Shown: positions 48,647-59,975 of the stretch, one piece after another | How positions within the stretch are numbered: position 1 is the first letter of the stretch | Layout of the letters: each line of letters starts with the position of its first letter | Source of the DNA: Idiomarina zobellii | GTDB lineage: Bacteria; Pseudomonadota; Gammaproteobacteria; Enterobacterales; Alteromonadaceae | Reading direction: 5' to 3' | Length of the DNA stretch: 64,000 bases | Assembly (NCBI RefSeq): GCF_900100855.1 | Contig: NZ_FNCB01000001.1 | Span: 248,001 to 312,000 of the forward strand | Position numbers and translations under genes: made by a program | Notes under the pieces: generated by a model | Told to the model about the DNA's origin: nothing | The model's input: the letters and a program-made list of their open reading frames with translations, nothing else | Databases searched by the model: none

Positions 48647-50485
48647 TTGGTTTTTAAGTTGCGATTCATTTACATCGTATTGCTGTTACTGTCGTTGCCG
48701 CTCTTTGCACAAGAGTGGCAGCAGCAGCGTATTGACGCAAGCAGCAATCCGGACGAATGGATAACCAAAACCAATCAATGGATAAGCCAATACGATGAAG
48801 GTCGCGAGTTCGAAAAGCTCGCACTCGCTTATGCCCTGCAATCTGAGGCCTACCGCTATTCCGGCAATGAAACCAAGCTTATTGAAACCGTTAAAGAAGG
48901 ACTGAGATTCGCTAAATTAGCAGATTCTGAAGTCGCTTCCGCCCTGCTTCGTATCAATCAAACCTGGTATCAACTTCAGCGTGGTCAACTACAGCAAGCT
49001 AACGCCAGTGTCATTTATGCTATTGAAAACGCCAAAGCGTCGGGTAGTGAAGACTTATTTATTGAAGCGGAGATACTTCACGCTCAAGTCATGCAACATG
49101 CCGGAGATATTGCCGAAGCTCTGGAAATTTTAGAAGGCTTAAACCGAGACGCATACAGCGCTATACCCAAACTTCAAGTTGAGTTTCATGGTCTTATCGG
49201 CATTATCTACACCGATGTCGGTGCCTTTGATATCGCTATTGAACACACACTTGAAGCCCTGGAGATTAGCAAGGAGCATCTTGGCCAGTGGGACACCTCG
49301 GTTCTAGAGTATAACCTTGCCAGAATTTATCACCAGGCGGGTCAGCCCAATAAAGCGCGACAGCACTTTGAAACAGCTCTGGAAATAAGCCGCGAAATAG
49401 AAGACGAACTCGGCGTCGCTTATGCCATGTTCCGCTTGGGGACATTAGAGCTGGATAATGAGAATTACCAAGCTGCTTTATCTAACTTTGAGCAAGCCTT
49501 GCCTCAGTTTCGGTCTGCCGGGGCACATCCCATGGAGGCCGAAACACGACTCAGCCAGGTTGAAGTTTACTTGGCAACTCAGCAAATAGAGGTCGCTCAA
49601 CAAGAGCTTGAAGCCGCTACCTCATTAATTAATACACTTAACGATGACGGCCTGAAACAACGCCTTGAAAGCAAGTGGTCTCGCTATTACGAAGAAACCC
49701 AACAGTTTGAAAAGGCGCTAACACATTACAAAAGCTCGGTTGAGAAAATGAAAGCCGTGCAAGAGAACCTTCAGGACAAGCAAGTTCAGGAAGTTATGGT
49801 TCGCCTGGAGATTAAAGAGCAGGAAACAACGAACGAGCTTCTCAAAAAAGAAAACCAGATACAGCAACTAGCGTTACAAGAGCAGCAAAACTCTTATTAT
49901 TTGCTCGTCTTGGCAATCATCACGGTTGCTTTGCTGGTTGTTATTATTTCTGGTTTTCTGCTTCAACAATGGCGAGCGCGTAAAAACTTTGCCGAGCTCG
50001 CTCTTAAAGACGATTTAACCCAGGCCCCTAACCGCCGAGCCATTGTGCAACGTTGCAAAAAAGAGTTAGAACAAGCTAAGGAACAAAACCGCAGCCTTGC
50101 CTTAGCAGTGGTCGACTTCGATTACTTCAAAAGTATCAACGACGAATTCGGACACGACGCCGGCGACCGCGTATTGCAAAGGTTTGCACAGGTTGCCGAT
50201 GAGTCCCTGAGGGAACAAGACAGTTACGGCCGTTTAGGCGGTGAAGAGTGGTTGTTGCTATTCTTAGATGCCTCAAAAGAAGATGCCCAACAACTGTTCA
50301 AGCGACTTCAGGAAGGTTTGAACAGTCAGCCCATAGAAGGAATTCCTGAAAACTATCAAATAACCTTTAGCATGGGCTTTACTGAAGCGCTGCCCGATGA
50401 CTCCTTTGACGAACTCTATAAGCGCGCCGATGATGTACTTTACGACGCGAAAAAGTCAGGCCGTGAGCGTTTGGTTATCGCTTAA
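48647..50485 (+). CDS. Periplasmic-TPR diguanylate cyclase
   Basis: The 612-residue protein has a signal-like N-terminus, about 340 residues of TPR repeats predicted to be periplasmic, a coiled stretch, one membrane helix (YYLLVLAIITVALLVVIISG) and a cytoplasmic GGDEF domain. The active site is GGEEW at 531-535, a variant of GGDEF/GGEEF with Trp in the last place, and an RxxD inhibitory site lies exactly 5 residues before it (522-525), so it probably makes c-di-GMP under product control. The start is a TTG at 48647 (or 48659); an in-frame stop lies directly upstream, and the ribosome-binding signal is weak. The last 30 bases overlap the convergent deiminase gene. Confidence 0.92.
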   Translation: MVFKLRFIYIVLLLLSLPLFAQEWQQQRIDASSNPDEWITKTNQWISQYDEGREFEKLALAYALQSEAYRYSGNETKLIETVKEGLRFAKLADSEVASALLRINQTWYQLQRGQLQQANASVIYAIENAKASGSEDLFIEAEILHAQVMQHAGDIAEALEILEGLNRDAYSAIPKLQVEFHGLIGIIYTDVGAFDIAIEHTLEALEISKEHLGQWDTSVLEYNLARIYHQAGQPNKARQHFETALEISREIEDELGVAYAMFRLGTLELDNENYQAALSNFEQALPQFRSAGAHPMEAETRLSQVEVYLATQQIEVAQQELEAATSLINTLNDDGLKQRLESKWSRYYEETQQFEKALTHYKSSVEKMKAVQENLQDKQVQEVMVRLEIKEQETTNELLKKENQIQQLALQEQQNSYYLLVLAIITVALLVVIISGFLLQQWRARKNFAELALKDDLTQAPNRRAIVQRCKKELEQAKEQNRSLALAVVDFDYFKSINDEFGHDAGDRVLQRFAQVADESLREQDSYGRLGGEEWLLLFLDASKEDAQQLFKRLQEGLNSQPIEGIPENYQITFSMGFTEALPDDSFDELYKRADDVLYDAKKSGRERLVIA

Positions 50486-51517
50486 TCCAGCTAGGTTATG
50501 ACTAATACAATGCAGTCCACCGCCGCCTAATACTAACTCCCGCGCAGGAACACTCAATACCCTTTTTTCGGGCAGCACTTCTCGTATTATCGACAAGGCA
50601 ATAGTGTCTTCCGGCAAGCCAAATTCCGGCACAACCACAAGAGTGTCAGTCTGTAACACATTAATATAGCTGCACAGCAACGGAAGCTCTTCCGTTCTGT
50701 TTAAACTCGTCTGAAGCTGTTCCAGACTTTCTCGTTCAATCCGTGTCGGTCGCAATGGCTTAGGTAATGGAACGGCTACTTTCTGAATTGAATCAGGCAG
50801 CAGTTCAATAAGCTCCGCTAACCGCTTACAGGTTTTATAGTCGGGGTGGTTTTCGTCTTTAGTTAGCGCATAGATAAGAGTATTTTCATTAAGAAATAGC
50901 GCCATATTGTCCATATGTCCCTGAGTCTCATCAGCAGTCAGAGCGCCTTCAAAGAAAAACAACGACTCACCCGAAAAGCAGTCGTTTAGCTTATTCTTAA
51001 TAACGTCTTTCGATAACGAGGGATTACGCTGAATAATGCTGGATAAGCCAACAAGCCATGTACCTTGACCATTATGAGTAAAGGTGCCTCCTTCTGTGAC
51101 CAAATCACAGACTGATAACGAGCGTTCCAACTTTAACGACAGTTGTGAGGCTAAGGCTCTATCACACTCCACCGCTGACTGAACGCCGCCCCAACCATCA
51201 AATTGGAACACGATACCAGACGTCTGCCTCTTCTTTGAAAACCATAACGGCAAGGTGTCTCGTAGCCAAATATCATCGTATCGCTCGACGATAACAGAGC
51301 AGCAGTCATACAGCTTCTTTGGCACAGAACCCTGGTAGTCTGGATGAACCAGTAAAGTAACGGGGGTATAGTGACTGACCTGACGCGCCAGCTCAGCAAT
51401 GACTTCGCGAGCAGGCAATGCATTATCTCGCCAAACGTCCCGGCGGTAAGGCCAGGCTAAGAGTAAACGCTGGTTATCAGAAAAATCTGCTAACCAGCGC
51501 TTGGTAGAGCCTTTCAT
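50456..51517 (-). CDS. Agmatine deiminase family protein
   Basis: The 353-residue protein is of the peptidylarginine/agmatine deiminase family (guanidino-group hydrolases). Visible active-site features: YDDIWLRDTLPLW, FDGWGG, the His-Asp pair in TQGHMDNMALFL, and the nucleophile Cys in GGGGLHCISHN near the C-terminus. Agmatine deiminase proper makes N-carbamoylputrescine from agmatine, but the substrate is not sure from sequence. The start is coupled to the rluB stop (TAATG). The usual partner, N-carbamoylputrescine amidase (aguB), is not adjacent. Confidence 0.87.
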   Translation of the reverse strand: MKGSTKRWLADFSDNQRLLLAWPYRRDVWRDNALPAREVIAELARQVSHYTPVTLLVHPDYQGSVPKKLYDCCSVIVERYDDIWLRDTLPLWFSKKRQTSGIVFQFDGWGGVQSAVECDRALASQLSLKLERSLSVCDLVTEGGTFTHNGQGTWLVGLSSIIQRNPSLSKDVIKNKLNDCFSGESLFFFEGALTADETQGHMDNMALFLNENTLIYALTKDENHPDYKTCKRLAELIELLPDSIQKVAVPLPKPLRPTRIERESLEQLQTSLNRTEELPLLCSYINVLQTDTLVVVPEFGLPEDTIALSIIREVLPEKRVLSVPARELVLGGGGLHCISHNLAGLSDNQTLTA

Positions 51518-52374
51518 TATCTGCGACGCTTATCTGTCTTTTTGTATTCGCGGTGCTTTGCCGTCGCTCGGCGTATTTTAGCGAACTTACGCTGCCTGGA
51601 CTCTTGATTCCGAGGGTCAATAAACGAACGCTCTTCAGGTGGCAGTTTCACCTGCTTTCTCAACGCATTCACTTGCTCCAGCGGCATTTCCGACCAGCCA
51701 CCTTGCGGTAAGCCTTGCTCAAGAGGAATGTCACCGTAACGCACACGAATCAGTCGGCTCACCTGCACTTCCTGTGACTCCCACAAGCGGCGCACTTCAC
51801 GGTTACGGCCTTCACTGATGGTTACGTGGTACCAACGGTTCATGCCGTCACCACCAGCCGGCTTTATCGAATTAAAATGCGCGGGGCCGTCTTCCAGCTG
51901 CACACCCTTTTTAAGACGACTCATCATTTTATCGTCGACTTCACCGAAAACACGCACTGCGTATTCGCGCTCAACCTGCTGGCTCGGATGCATTAACCGG
52001 TTGGCTAATTCCCCGTCGGTGGTAAATAACAACAATCCTGAGGTATTTACATCAAGTCGACCAACAGCGACCCAACGCGCTCCGCTCATGCGCGGTAAAC
52101 GGTCGTACACCGTTGGACGTCCTTCAGGATCTTTGCGTGTACACAACTCGCCTTCAGGCTTGTGGTACATCAAGACCCGGCAGATAACTTCTTTTTCAGG
52201 CTTTATTTCAACTTCATGACCATCAATGCGAACTTTTGCGTCTGCATCAACTCGCTCGCCCAGCTGCGCCACTTTTCCATTTACACGAATGCGTCCAGCA
52301 GCAATTTTGGCTTCAATTTCTCGTCTTGAGCCATGTCCTGAGCGGGCTAATACCTTTTGTAACTTTTCGGTCAT
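51517..52374 (-). CDS. rluB: 23S rRNA pseudouridine synthase RluB
   Basis: Makes pseudouridine 2605 in 23S rRNA (E. coli numbering). The 285-residue protein has an N-terminal S4 domain ([20 protein letters not shown]), the catalytic Asp in [15 protein letters not shown], and a very basic C-terminal tail. It is 2 bases after scpB and coupled to the deiminase gene by TAATG. The scpA-scpB-rluB order is common in bacteria with SMC. Confidence 0.96.
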   Translation of the reverse strand: MTEKLQKVLARSGHGSRREIEAKIAAGRIRVNGKVAQLGERVDADAKVRIDGHEVEIKPEKEVICRVLMYHKPEGELCTRKDPEGRPTVYDRLPRMSGARWVAVGRLDVNTSGLLLFTTDGELANRLMHPSQQVEREYAVRVFGEVDDKMMSRLKKGVQLEDGPAHFNSIKPAGGDGMNRWYHVTISEGRNREVRRLWESQEVQVSRLIRVRYGDIPLEQGLPQGGWSEMPLEQVNALRKQVKLPPEERSFIDPRNQESRQRKFAKIRRATAKHREYKKTDKRRR

Positions 52375-52376
52375 TC

Positions 52377-52946
52377 TTACTGTTCTCTCTCGTTAATCGC
52401 TGTCTCAGCGGTACGTTCATCGTCTTCATCAAGCGTGTCGATATCCGGCAATTCGGACAAGTCACTTAAGTTAAAGTCATCTAAAAACTCTTTGGTGCTG
52501 GCGTACAGTTGCGGTCGCCCCGGTACTTCTTTATGGCCCACCACCTTTATCCAGTTTCTTTCCTGTAGTGTCTTAATAATATTACTACTGACACTCACAC
52601 CCCGTATTTGTTCGATTTCACCCCGGGTAATAGGCTGTCTGTAAACAATCAAAGCCAGAGTTTCCAACAGGGCTTGAGAATACTTCTGAGGCTTTTCCTG
52701 CCATAACGAAGCGAGGCGCTGCCCAAGTTCCGCCCGTGTTTGAAACCGGTAACCAGAAGCCACCTTCACTAATTCAATACCACGCTCCTGGTAATCGGTT
52801 TGCAGTTCTTTCAGTAAGCCTTTAACCATAGTCAAAGAGGCTTCACCTTCGCTCAACAACAGTTGATGAAGCTGCTCTGCCGATAACGGCTGTGGATGGG
52901 CAAACAATGCCGCCTCTATTAGCTGTTTAAGCTGTAACTGATTCAT
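52377..52946 (-). CDS. scpB: Segregation and condensation protein B
   Basis: Winged-helix kite subunit of the SMC condensin, which binds ScpA as a dimer. The 189-residue protein has the two winged-helix domains ([40 protein letters not shown] and [13 protein letters not shown]) and an acidic tail. It overlaps scpA by 20 bases and precedes rluB by 2. Confidence 0.97.
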   Translation of the reverse strand: MNQLQLKQLIEAALFAHPQPLSAEQLHQLLLSEGEASLTMVKGLLKELQTDYQERGIELVKVASGYRFQTRAELGQRLASLWQEKPQKYSQALLETLALIVYRQPITRGEIEQIRGVSVSSNIIKTLQERNWIKVVGHKEVPGRPQLYASTKEFLDDFNLSDLSELPDIDTLDEDDERTAETAINEREQ

Positions 52947-53742
52947 CCTGCTGACGGTTTCTCAAACTGATGCGAATATCACTCATGGGTTCAACTTGCG
53001 ACAATTCTATCATTGATTCCTTCACAAGTTCTAAAATTGCTAAAAAACTGACCACCGCACCTGCACGCCCCTCTGTGCGTTTAAACAACTGACTGAAAGC
53101 AACGTATTTTTTCTCAGACAACAATTCAATAACCTGACTCATACGTTGACGGGTCGACAGCTGCTCACGTTGAATATGATGATGGGCATTGAGTTCAACC
53201 TGCTGCAACACCCGGCTAAACGCGAGCGTTAAGTCTTCAATAGTCACTTCCGGTGGTGGTGTCGTCACATGCTCGCGCGCATCAGTTGCCACTTCGCTTA
53301 ATAAAATATCCCGGCCAACCTGCGGTTGTGAATCGATATGCTCGGCACCCTCGCGTATCGCCTCATACTCTTTCAAGCGCCGCACCAGTTCTGCTCTTGG
53401 ATCGTCTTCCTCGTCCTCTTCCTGCGGTGGCTTCGGAAGCAGCAAACGGCTTTTTATTTCCGCTAATATAGCCGCCATTACCAAATAGTCAGCTGCTAGC
53501 TCAAGCTTCAGCTCTTTCATCATTTCCACGTATTCGACGTACTGTCGGGTAATGGTGAGAATCGGCATATCGACGATATCGAGCTTTTGCTTGCGAATAA
53601 GGTATAAAAGCAAGTCCATAGGACCACTGAAAGTATCTAATATAACTTCCAGTGCGTCGGGCGGAATGTAGAGGTCTTCCGGTTTTTCAATAACCGGCTC
53701 TCCACGAACAAATCCCAGTGGTAACGACTGTTGTTCAGCCAT
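52927..53742 (-). CDS. scpA: Segregation and condensation protein A
   Basis: Kleisin that bridges the SMC heads. The 271-residue protein has the N-terminal SMC-neck-binding helices (FSGPMDLLLYLIRKQKLDIV, ADYLVMAAILAEIKSRLLLP), an acidic linker, and a C-terminal winged helix (GRAGAVVSFLAILELVKESM). It pairs with the SMC at 4.8-8.3 kb. Confidence 0.97.
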   Translation of the reverse strand: MAEQQSLPLGFVRGEPVIEKPEDLYIPPDALEVILDTFSGPMDLLLYLIRKQKLDIVDMPILTITRQYVEYVEMMKELKLELAADYLVMAAILAEIKSRLLLPKPPQEEDEEDDPRAELVRRLKEYEAIREGAEHIDSQPQVGRDILLSEVATDAREHVTTPPPEVTIEDLTLAFSRVLQQVELNAHHHIQREQLSTRQRMSQVIELLSEKKYVAFSQLFKRTEGRAGAVVSFLAILELVKESMIELSQVEPMSDIRISLRNRQQDESVTA

Positions 53743-53752
53743 TTAAGTCGCC

Positions 53753-54376
53753 TTAAAAATCAAAAGGTTCCGTCTCACCAGAGCCTTCACGACGTATCAC
53801 CGGCGCTCCTTCTGACAGATCAACAACCGTAGTCGGTTGTTCGCCTAAGTGACCTCCATCAACAATTAAGTCGACTAATTTCTCAAGCTTATCGCGAATT
53901 TCTTCAGGGTCTGACTCAGCCAGTTCGCCATCTCCGAGAATAAGGCTGGTCGACATTAACGGCTCATTAAGCTCTTCTAAAAGCGCCATTGCAATACGGT
54001 TGGTTGGTACACGAATGCCGATAGTTTTCCGTTTTGGGTTCAACAGACGCTTCGGCACCTCTTTCGTGCCTTTTAAAATGAAGGTGTAAGGCCCCGGCGT
54101 GTTGTTTTTCAGTAACCGGAACGCATCGTTGTCGACGCGGGCAAAAGTTGATAACTCCGAGAGGTCACGGCACATCAACGTAAAGTTGTGTTCTTTATCG
54201 ATATCACGAATACGGCAAATACGGTCTGCAGCCGCTTTATCGCCTATTTGGCAGCCAATGGCATACCCTGAGTCGGTTGGGTAAACCACAACCCCGCTTT
54301 GGCGAATAATTTGTACGGCTTGCTGAATTAAACGCGCCTGAGGATTTTCCGGATGAATTTCAAAAAATTGACTCAT
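53753..54376 (-). CDS. yciO: YciO, Sua5/YrdC-family protein
   Basis: The ATG at 54376 gives 207 residues, the usual YciO length, starting MSQFFEIHPENPQARLI. It has the YrdC/Sua5 fold (GVVVYPTDSGYAIGC, then NNTPGPYTFILKGT and RKTIGIRVP). YrdC itself makes threonylcarbamoyl-AMP for tRNA t6A; YciO has the fold, but its role in t6A synthesis is doubtful. It lies 10 bases from scpA and 19 bases after rnm, as in enterobacteria, where yciO and rnm (yciV) are neighbours. Confidence 0.92.
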   Translation of the reverse strand: MSQFFEIHPENPQARLIQQAVQIIRQSGVVVYPTDSGYAIGCQIGDKAAADRICRIRDIDKEHNFTLMCRDLSELSTFARVDNDAFRLLKNNTPGPYTFILKGTKEVPKRLLNPKRKTIGIRVPTNRIAMALLEELNEPLMSTSLILGDGELAESDPEEIRDKLEKLVDLIVDGGHLGEQPTTVVDLSEGAPVIRREGSGETEPFDF

Positions 54377-54395
54377 AACCTCCCCCAACCTTTTT

Positions 54396-55222
54396 CTACT
54401 GTGACCAATGCTCCCATATTGGCACACAGTCGGCTGGCAGACAAAGGTTTTTACCGAGCTCACGCCAATTGCCGGGGTAATGAAAATCAGACCCCTGAGA
54501 CGCTTTTAAGCCATATTCCTGACTCATTTTAGCGAGCGCATCACGGTGTCCCGGTGACTGCTGGCTTAAACTGACTTCCATGCCATCAAGACCCCACTCC
54601 TTCCCCTCGACCAATAATCGACGCAGCCACTTATTCGACATTTTGTAGGCATGAGGATGTGCCAGTACAGCCTGGCCGCCGGCCTTATGAATAGCTTCAA
54701 TGGCCTCAGGAATGTCGCACCACTGCGGCGTAACATAAGCGCTGTTGCCCTTTCCAATGTAATGATCGAACGCTTTTTGCGGATGGCTGACAATGCCTTT
54801 TTCGACCAGGGTATCGGCTATGTGTTTGCGGGTTGGCATGCCATCAACCTGACATTCCTCAGCAGACAACATGACACCACGCTTTTCCAGCTTTTCTAAA
54901 ATGGCTGCAAAGCGGTCATAGCGCCGTTGCTGTTGTTGTGCCAACAAACCTTTTAAATGTTCGTTGTCAGGGTCAAAGTTCAAACCAACAATATGAATTT
55001 CAAAACTTTCCCAGCGACAGCTAATTTCCACGCCGTTAATAAACTGAAGCGGCAGCTGTTCTTTTTCGACCAACGCTCTTGCTTCAGCTATCCCTTCAAC
55101 GCTGTCGTGGTCGGTTAACGCCAGTACATCGACGTTGTGCTCGCAGGCACGACGCAAAAGCTCCTCGACAGACAAGGAGCCATCTGAATGCGTGCTGTGA
55201 CAATGCAGGTCGTATAAAGTCA

Positions 55223-55223
<1 letters not shown>
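54396..55223 (-). CDS. rnm: RNase AM, PHP-domain 5'-3' exoribonuclease (YciV/TrpH)
   Basis: Mn-dependent 5'-3' exonuclease of the PHP family, which in E. coli trims the 5' ends of rRNAs and degrades short RNAs. The 275-residue protein has the PHP metal motifs DLHCHSTHSDGS, ALTDHDSVEG and SQGSDFHYPGN. It starts on the fadH stop (TAATG). Confidence 0.95.
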
Positions 55224-57253
<2,030 letters not shown>

Positions 57254-57258
57254 TTATT

Positions 57259-57274
57259 TTAAACGGGTGTTTAA
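57259..57274. promoter_or_regulatory. PsrA-like palindrome before fadH
   Basis: TTAAAC-GGGT-GTTTAA: perfect 6-bp arms around 4 bases, ending 15 bases before the fadH start. The AAAC-N4-GTTT core is like the operators of PsrA, a TetR-family repressor of fatty-acid breakdown in Pseudomonas and several Alteromonadales. A second AAAC-CC-GTTT stretch lies at 57297-57306. Confidence 0.5.
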
Positions 57275-57315
57275 TTTTTTCCTAACTGTACTTCGTAAAC
57301 CCGTTTAACTCAAGT

Positions 57316-58014
57316 TTAGAACGCCATGGCTTCACGCAATAAAAACCGCGAGAGCGCCATGCTGTCCACTTGCAGGCTCGAATTACCGCTTTGTACCTGC
57401 TCAACAACCTGATCTAAAATCGGCCAGAGTAATTCTTTCACCTGAGCATCAGGGTCTTGCATTGACTGTAAGTCGGTTAAAGCCAGCTCATCCACGTGAA
57501 CACTGAGAATCGGTTCGCCTTTATCAAACAAGTTAATAGTGACATTGTCCATCACCCATTCATCGACCTGCCAGCGAAGCGGCACTGAGTTGACTTTTTG
57601 CACTTTCATGTCACTCATTTGCTTTAAAAACTCATGCAAATTTGAGCGCCCTGTTCCGTAATAGGAAACCGTAAGCTGAGCATCTGACACCGCTATTTTA
57701 GAGATATCGACACGACTACTGCCTAACGCCTGCCAGTCTCCGGTCAAAACAAGCTGTTTCGCCAGCAATAACTGATTCTCTGGCTCTGATAATTCGTCAA
57801 CACGGGTCGCCAGGCGAACTTTATTTGCTGTTAAGCCGTTGGTCAGTGAGTTTACCTGTAGCTCGCTAACCTCTAAATCTGCGTTTAGCTGCTCTGACGC
57901 CATAGTTTGTAAGCCATCTTTCATGGCGTCGGACAAGCTTTGAGCAAACACCGCAATGCTGCTCAGTGACAATAAAAGGCCACACCCCGCAGCCACTAGT
58001 TTGTTTTTCATCAT
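57316..58014 (-). CDS. Exported protein of unknown function, AsmA-like in pattern
   Basis: The 232-residue protein has a signal peptide (KLVAAGCGLLLSLSSIAVF, cleavage near FAQ-SL). The mature part has alternating beta-type stretches with the LQVNSLTNGLTANKVRLAT and VDISKIAVSDAQLTVSYYG patterns that recall a short piece of the AsmA/YhdP bridge-like fold, but I cannot assign it to a family. Two ATG codons stand at the start. It lies 71 bases before fadH on the same strand, so a shared transcript is possible. Confidence 0.7.
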   Translation of the reverse strand: MMKNKLVAAGCGLLLSLSSIAVFAQSLSDAMKDGLQTMASEQLNADLEVSELQVNSLTNGLTANKVRLATRVDELSEPENQLLLAKQLVLTGDWQALGSSRVDISKIAVSDAQLTVSYYGTGRSNLHEFLKQMSDMKVQKVNSVPLRWQVDEWVMDNVTINLFDKGEPILSVHVDELALTDLQSMQDPDAQVKELLWPILDQVVEQVQSGNSSLQVDSMALSRFLLREAMAF

Positions 58015-58166
58015 TGTTAACCTCTAAAAACCCACTCTTTTAGAAAACGAGACTCAATACGAGAGTCCAGTCGCAGGAATAAAACCAATAATCGCATAAC
58101 CTTTGACTCTTTAAAGTAATTATTTGTTAATCTGAAGCGACATTATAAAAAACGGAGAACAATCTC

Positions 58167-59702
58167 ATGCGAAAGAGTCTCGCTTTAATTGCTTCTTTGT
58201 CACTAATGGGTTGCTCTGTAGTATCAGCACCTGTTGTTGCCGAAGAGAGTTCAACGAATCATAAACGCATGTTGCCGGTCGACACCGAAGTGGTTACCGA
58301 GCACAGCGTAGAAATTAATGGCGAAACTGTCGACTACACAGCCACAGCCGGCACTCAACCGGTATGGGACGACGAGGGCAACCCAACCGCTTCGCTGTTC
58401 TATACCTACTACGAGCGTCAGGACGTCGATAACCGTGAGTCACGCCCTATTGTATACTCATTCAATGGTGGTCCGGGCTCGGCATCGGTTTGGATGCACA
58501 TTGCTTACACGGGTCCAAAAGTATTAAACCTGAGCGACGAAGGTTATCCAGTTCAGCCTTATGGCGTGCAGGACAACCCGCACTCTATTCTCGATGTCGC
58601 TGACATTGTTTTCATTAACCCGGTGAATACCGGTTACTCGCGCGTTCTGCCAAATGAAGACGGCAAAATGCCTTCGCGTGCAGAGCAAAAAGAAAAGTTC
58701 TTCGGTGTTAATGCCGACGTTAAATATCTTGCCGAGTGGATGAACACCTTTACTTCACGCATGAACCGCTGGCAGTCACCTAAGTACTTAATTGGCGAGA
58801 GCTATGGTACAACTCGTGTATCTGGCCTTGCTTTAGAGCTTCAAAACAGTCAGTGGATGTACCTAAACGGCGTTATTCTAGTGTCACCAACTGATATTGG
58901 TATTGACCGCGACGGCCCGGTAAAACAAGCTAACCAGCTGCCTTATTTTGCTGCAGCCGCCTGGTATCACGATGCACTTCCAGACGCTTTGCAAAACAAA
59001 GATCTGGAAGAAATGCTACCAGAAGTTGAGCGTTTCGCACTTGAGCAATACCTGCCAGCATTAGCGAAAGGCGCTATGCTGACCGGTGACGCCCGCGAGC
59101 AAATGGCTGAGCGTGTGGCCTATTACTCCGGGTTATCTAAGCAAGCGGTATTAGATAACAACCTGGCTCCAAGCACTTGGTATTTCTGGAAAGAACTCCT
59201 GCGTGACCGCGACCGCACTATTGGCCGCCTTGACTCGCGCTATTTAGGGTTGGATGAAAAACGCTCAGGCGACCGTCCTGACTACAACGCTGAATTAACA
59301 TCGTGGTTGCACTCGTTCACGCCAGCCATTAACTATTACCTGCGTGAAGAACTCAACTTCGAAACTGACATTAAATACAACATGTTTGGTCCCGTTCACC
59401 CGTGGGATCGCTCAAACAACAACACCGGCAAGCAGTTACGTCAGGCGATGGCTCAGAACCCTTACCTGAATGTACTGATTCAGTCAGGCTACTTCGACGG
59501 CGCTACTAACTATTTCGATGCGAAGTACAACATGTGGCACTTAGATCCGAGTACGCAAATGAGCGATCGTATCGACTTTAAAGGCTACCGCAGTGGTCAC
59601 ATGATGTATTTACGTCGTGCCGACCTGGAAAAAGCCAATGACGATTTACGTGAGTTTATTCGTCAGTCTGACTCTAAAGGTCAACCGGCTGAATATAAGT
59701 AA
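58167..59702 (+). CDS. Exported S10-family serine carboxypeptidase
   Basis: The 511-residue protein begins with a lipoprotein-like signal (SLSLMGC), so it is probably lipid-anchored. It has the S10 carboxypeptidase motifs: oxyanion region FNGGPGSASVWMH, nucleophile Ser in IGESYGTTR, Asp in GYFDGATNYFD and His in YRSGHMMYLR. Secreted S10 peptidases are common in protein-degrading marine bacteria and fit a peptide-based lifestyle. The ATG has GGAGA 8 bases upstream. It stands alone before the trp operon, with no obvious terminator behind it. Confidence 0.93.
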   Translation: MRKSLALIASLSLMGCSVVSAPVVAEESSTNHKRMLPVDTEVVTEHSVEINGETVDYTATAGTQPVWDDEGNPTASLFYTYYERQDVDNRESRPIVYSFNGGPGSASVWMHIAYTGPKVLNLSDEGYPVQPYGVQDNPHSILDVADIVFINPVNTGYSRVLPNEDGKMPSRAEQKEKFFGVNADVKYLAEWMNTFTSRMNRWQSPKYLIGESYGTTRVSGLALELQNSQWMYLNGVILVSPTDIGIDRDGPVKQANQLPYFAAAAWYHDALPDALQNKDLEEMLPEVERFALEQYLPALAKGAMLTGDAREQMAERVAYYSGLSKQAVLDNNLAPSTWYFWKELLRDRDRTIGRLDSRYLGLDEKRSGDRPDYNAELTSWLHSFTPAINYYLREELNFETDIKYNMFGPVHPWDRSNNNTGKQLRQAMAQNPYLNVLIQSGYFDGATNYFDAKYNMWHLDPSTQMSDRIDFKGYRSGHMMYLRRADLEKANDDLREFIRQSDSKGQPAEYK

Positions 59703-59731
59703 CTATTTGCATACACAAGTCAAAACAACTG

Positions 59732-59760
59732 TTGACAGACTTCCGCACAAACGTTAGTTT
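59732..59760 (+). promoter_or_regulatory. trp operon promoter with overlapping inverted repeat
   Basis: TTGACA (59732-59737), 17-base spacer, TAGTTT (59755-59760). ACAAAC-GTTA-GTTTGT (59747-59762) is a perfect inverted repeat over the -10, where an operator would be expected. It does not match the CTAG-centred TrpR consensus of E. coli. Confidence 0.65.
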
Positions 59761-59797
59761 GTCAGCATTAACGCAAATTAAGAGAGCTATACAACTT

Positions 59798-59860
59798 ATG
59801 TTTTTACGTACAACAACCCAACATTGGTGGTGGCACTTCCCGAACGAGCGGGTGGTGTAG
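59798..59860 (+). CDS. trpL: trp leader peptide TrpL
   Basis: A 20-residue frame MFLRTTTQHWWWHFPNERVV ending in TAG, with three Trp codons in a row at 59825-59833. It is followed by the mutually exclusive hairpins of a transcription attenuator. Shortage of charged tRNA-Trp would stall ribosomes at the WWW run, freeing the antiterminator. AGAGAG upstream is a fair ribosome binding site. Confidence 0.93.
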   Translation: MFLRTTTQHWWWHFPNERVV

Positions 59861-59920
59861 TTGTGCGTGTAACGTAAATAGCTTCACTTTGAGAAACCCG
59901 CTCCTTTGAGCGGGTTTTTT
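59806..59920 (+). terminator. trp attenuator: pause, antiterminator and terminator hairpins
   Basis: Segment 1 ACGTACAAC (59806-59814) pairs with GTTGTGCGT (59860-59868), with one G-U. Segment 2 GAGCGGGT (59846-59853) pairs perfectly with segment 3 ACCCGCTC (59896-59903), the antiterminator. Segment 3 AAACCCGCTC (59894-59903) also pairs with segment 4 GAGCGGGTTT (59908-59917), followed by U: the terminator. Segments 2 and 4 share GAGCGGGT, which explains the switch. Confidence 0.93.
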
Positions 59921-59975
59921 ATTGCCGTTTCACTGGAGCAGGTTTAAAAATCAACAAGAGAAAACGAGGTCTGAG

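Noticed and set aside
59747-59762. TrpR operator over the trp -10
   Set aside because: The symmetry is perfect but lacks the CTAG half-sites of TrpR; kept only as an unnamed inverted repeat.
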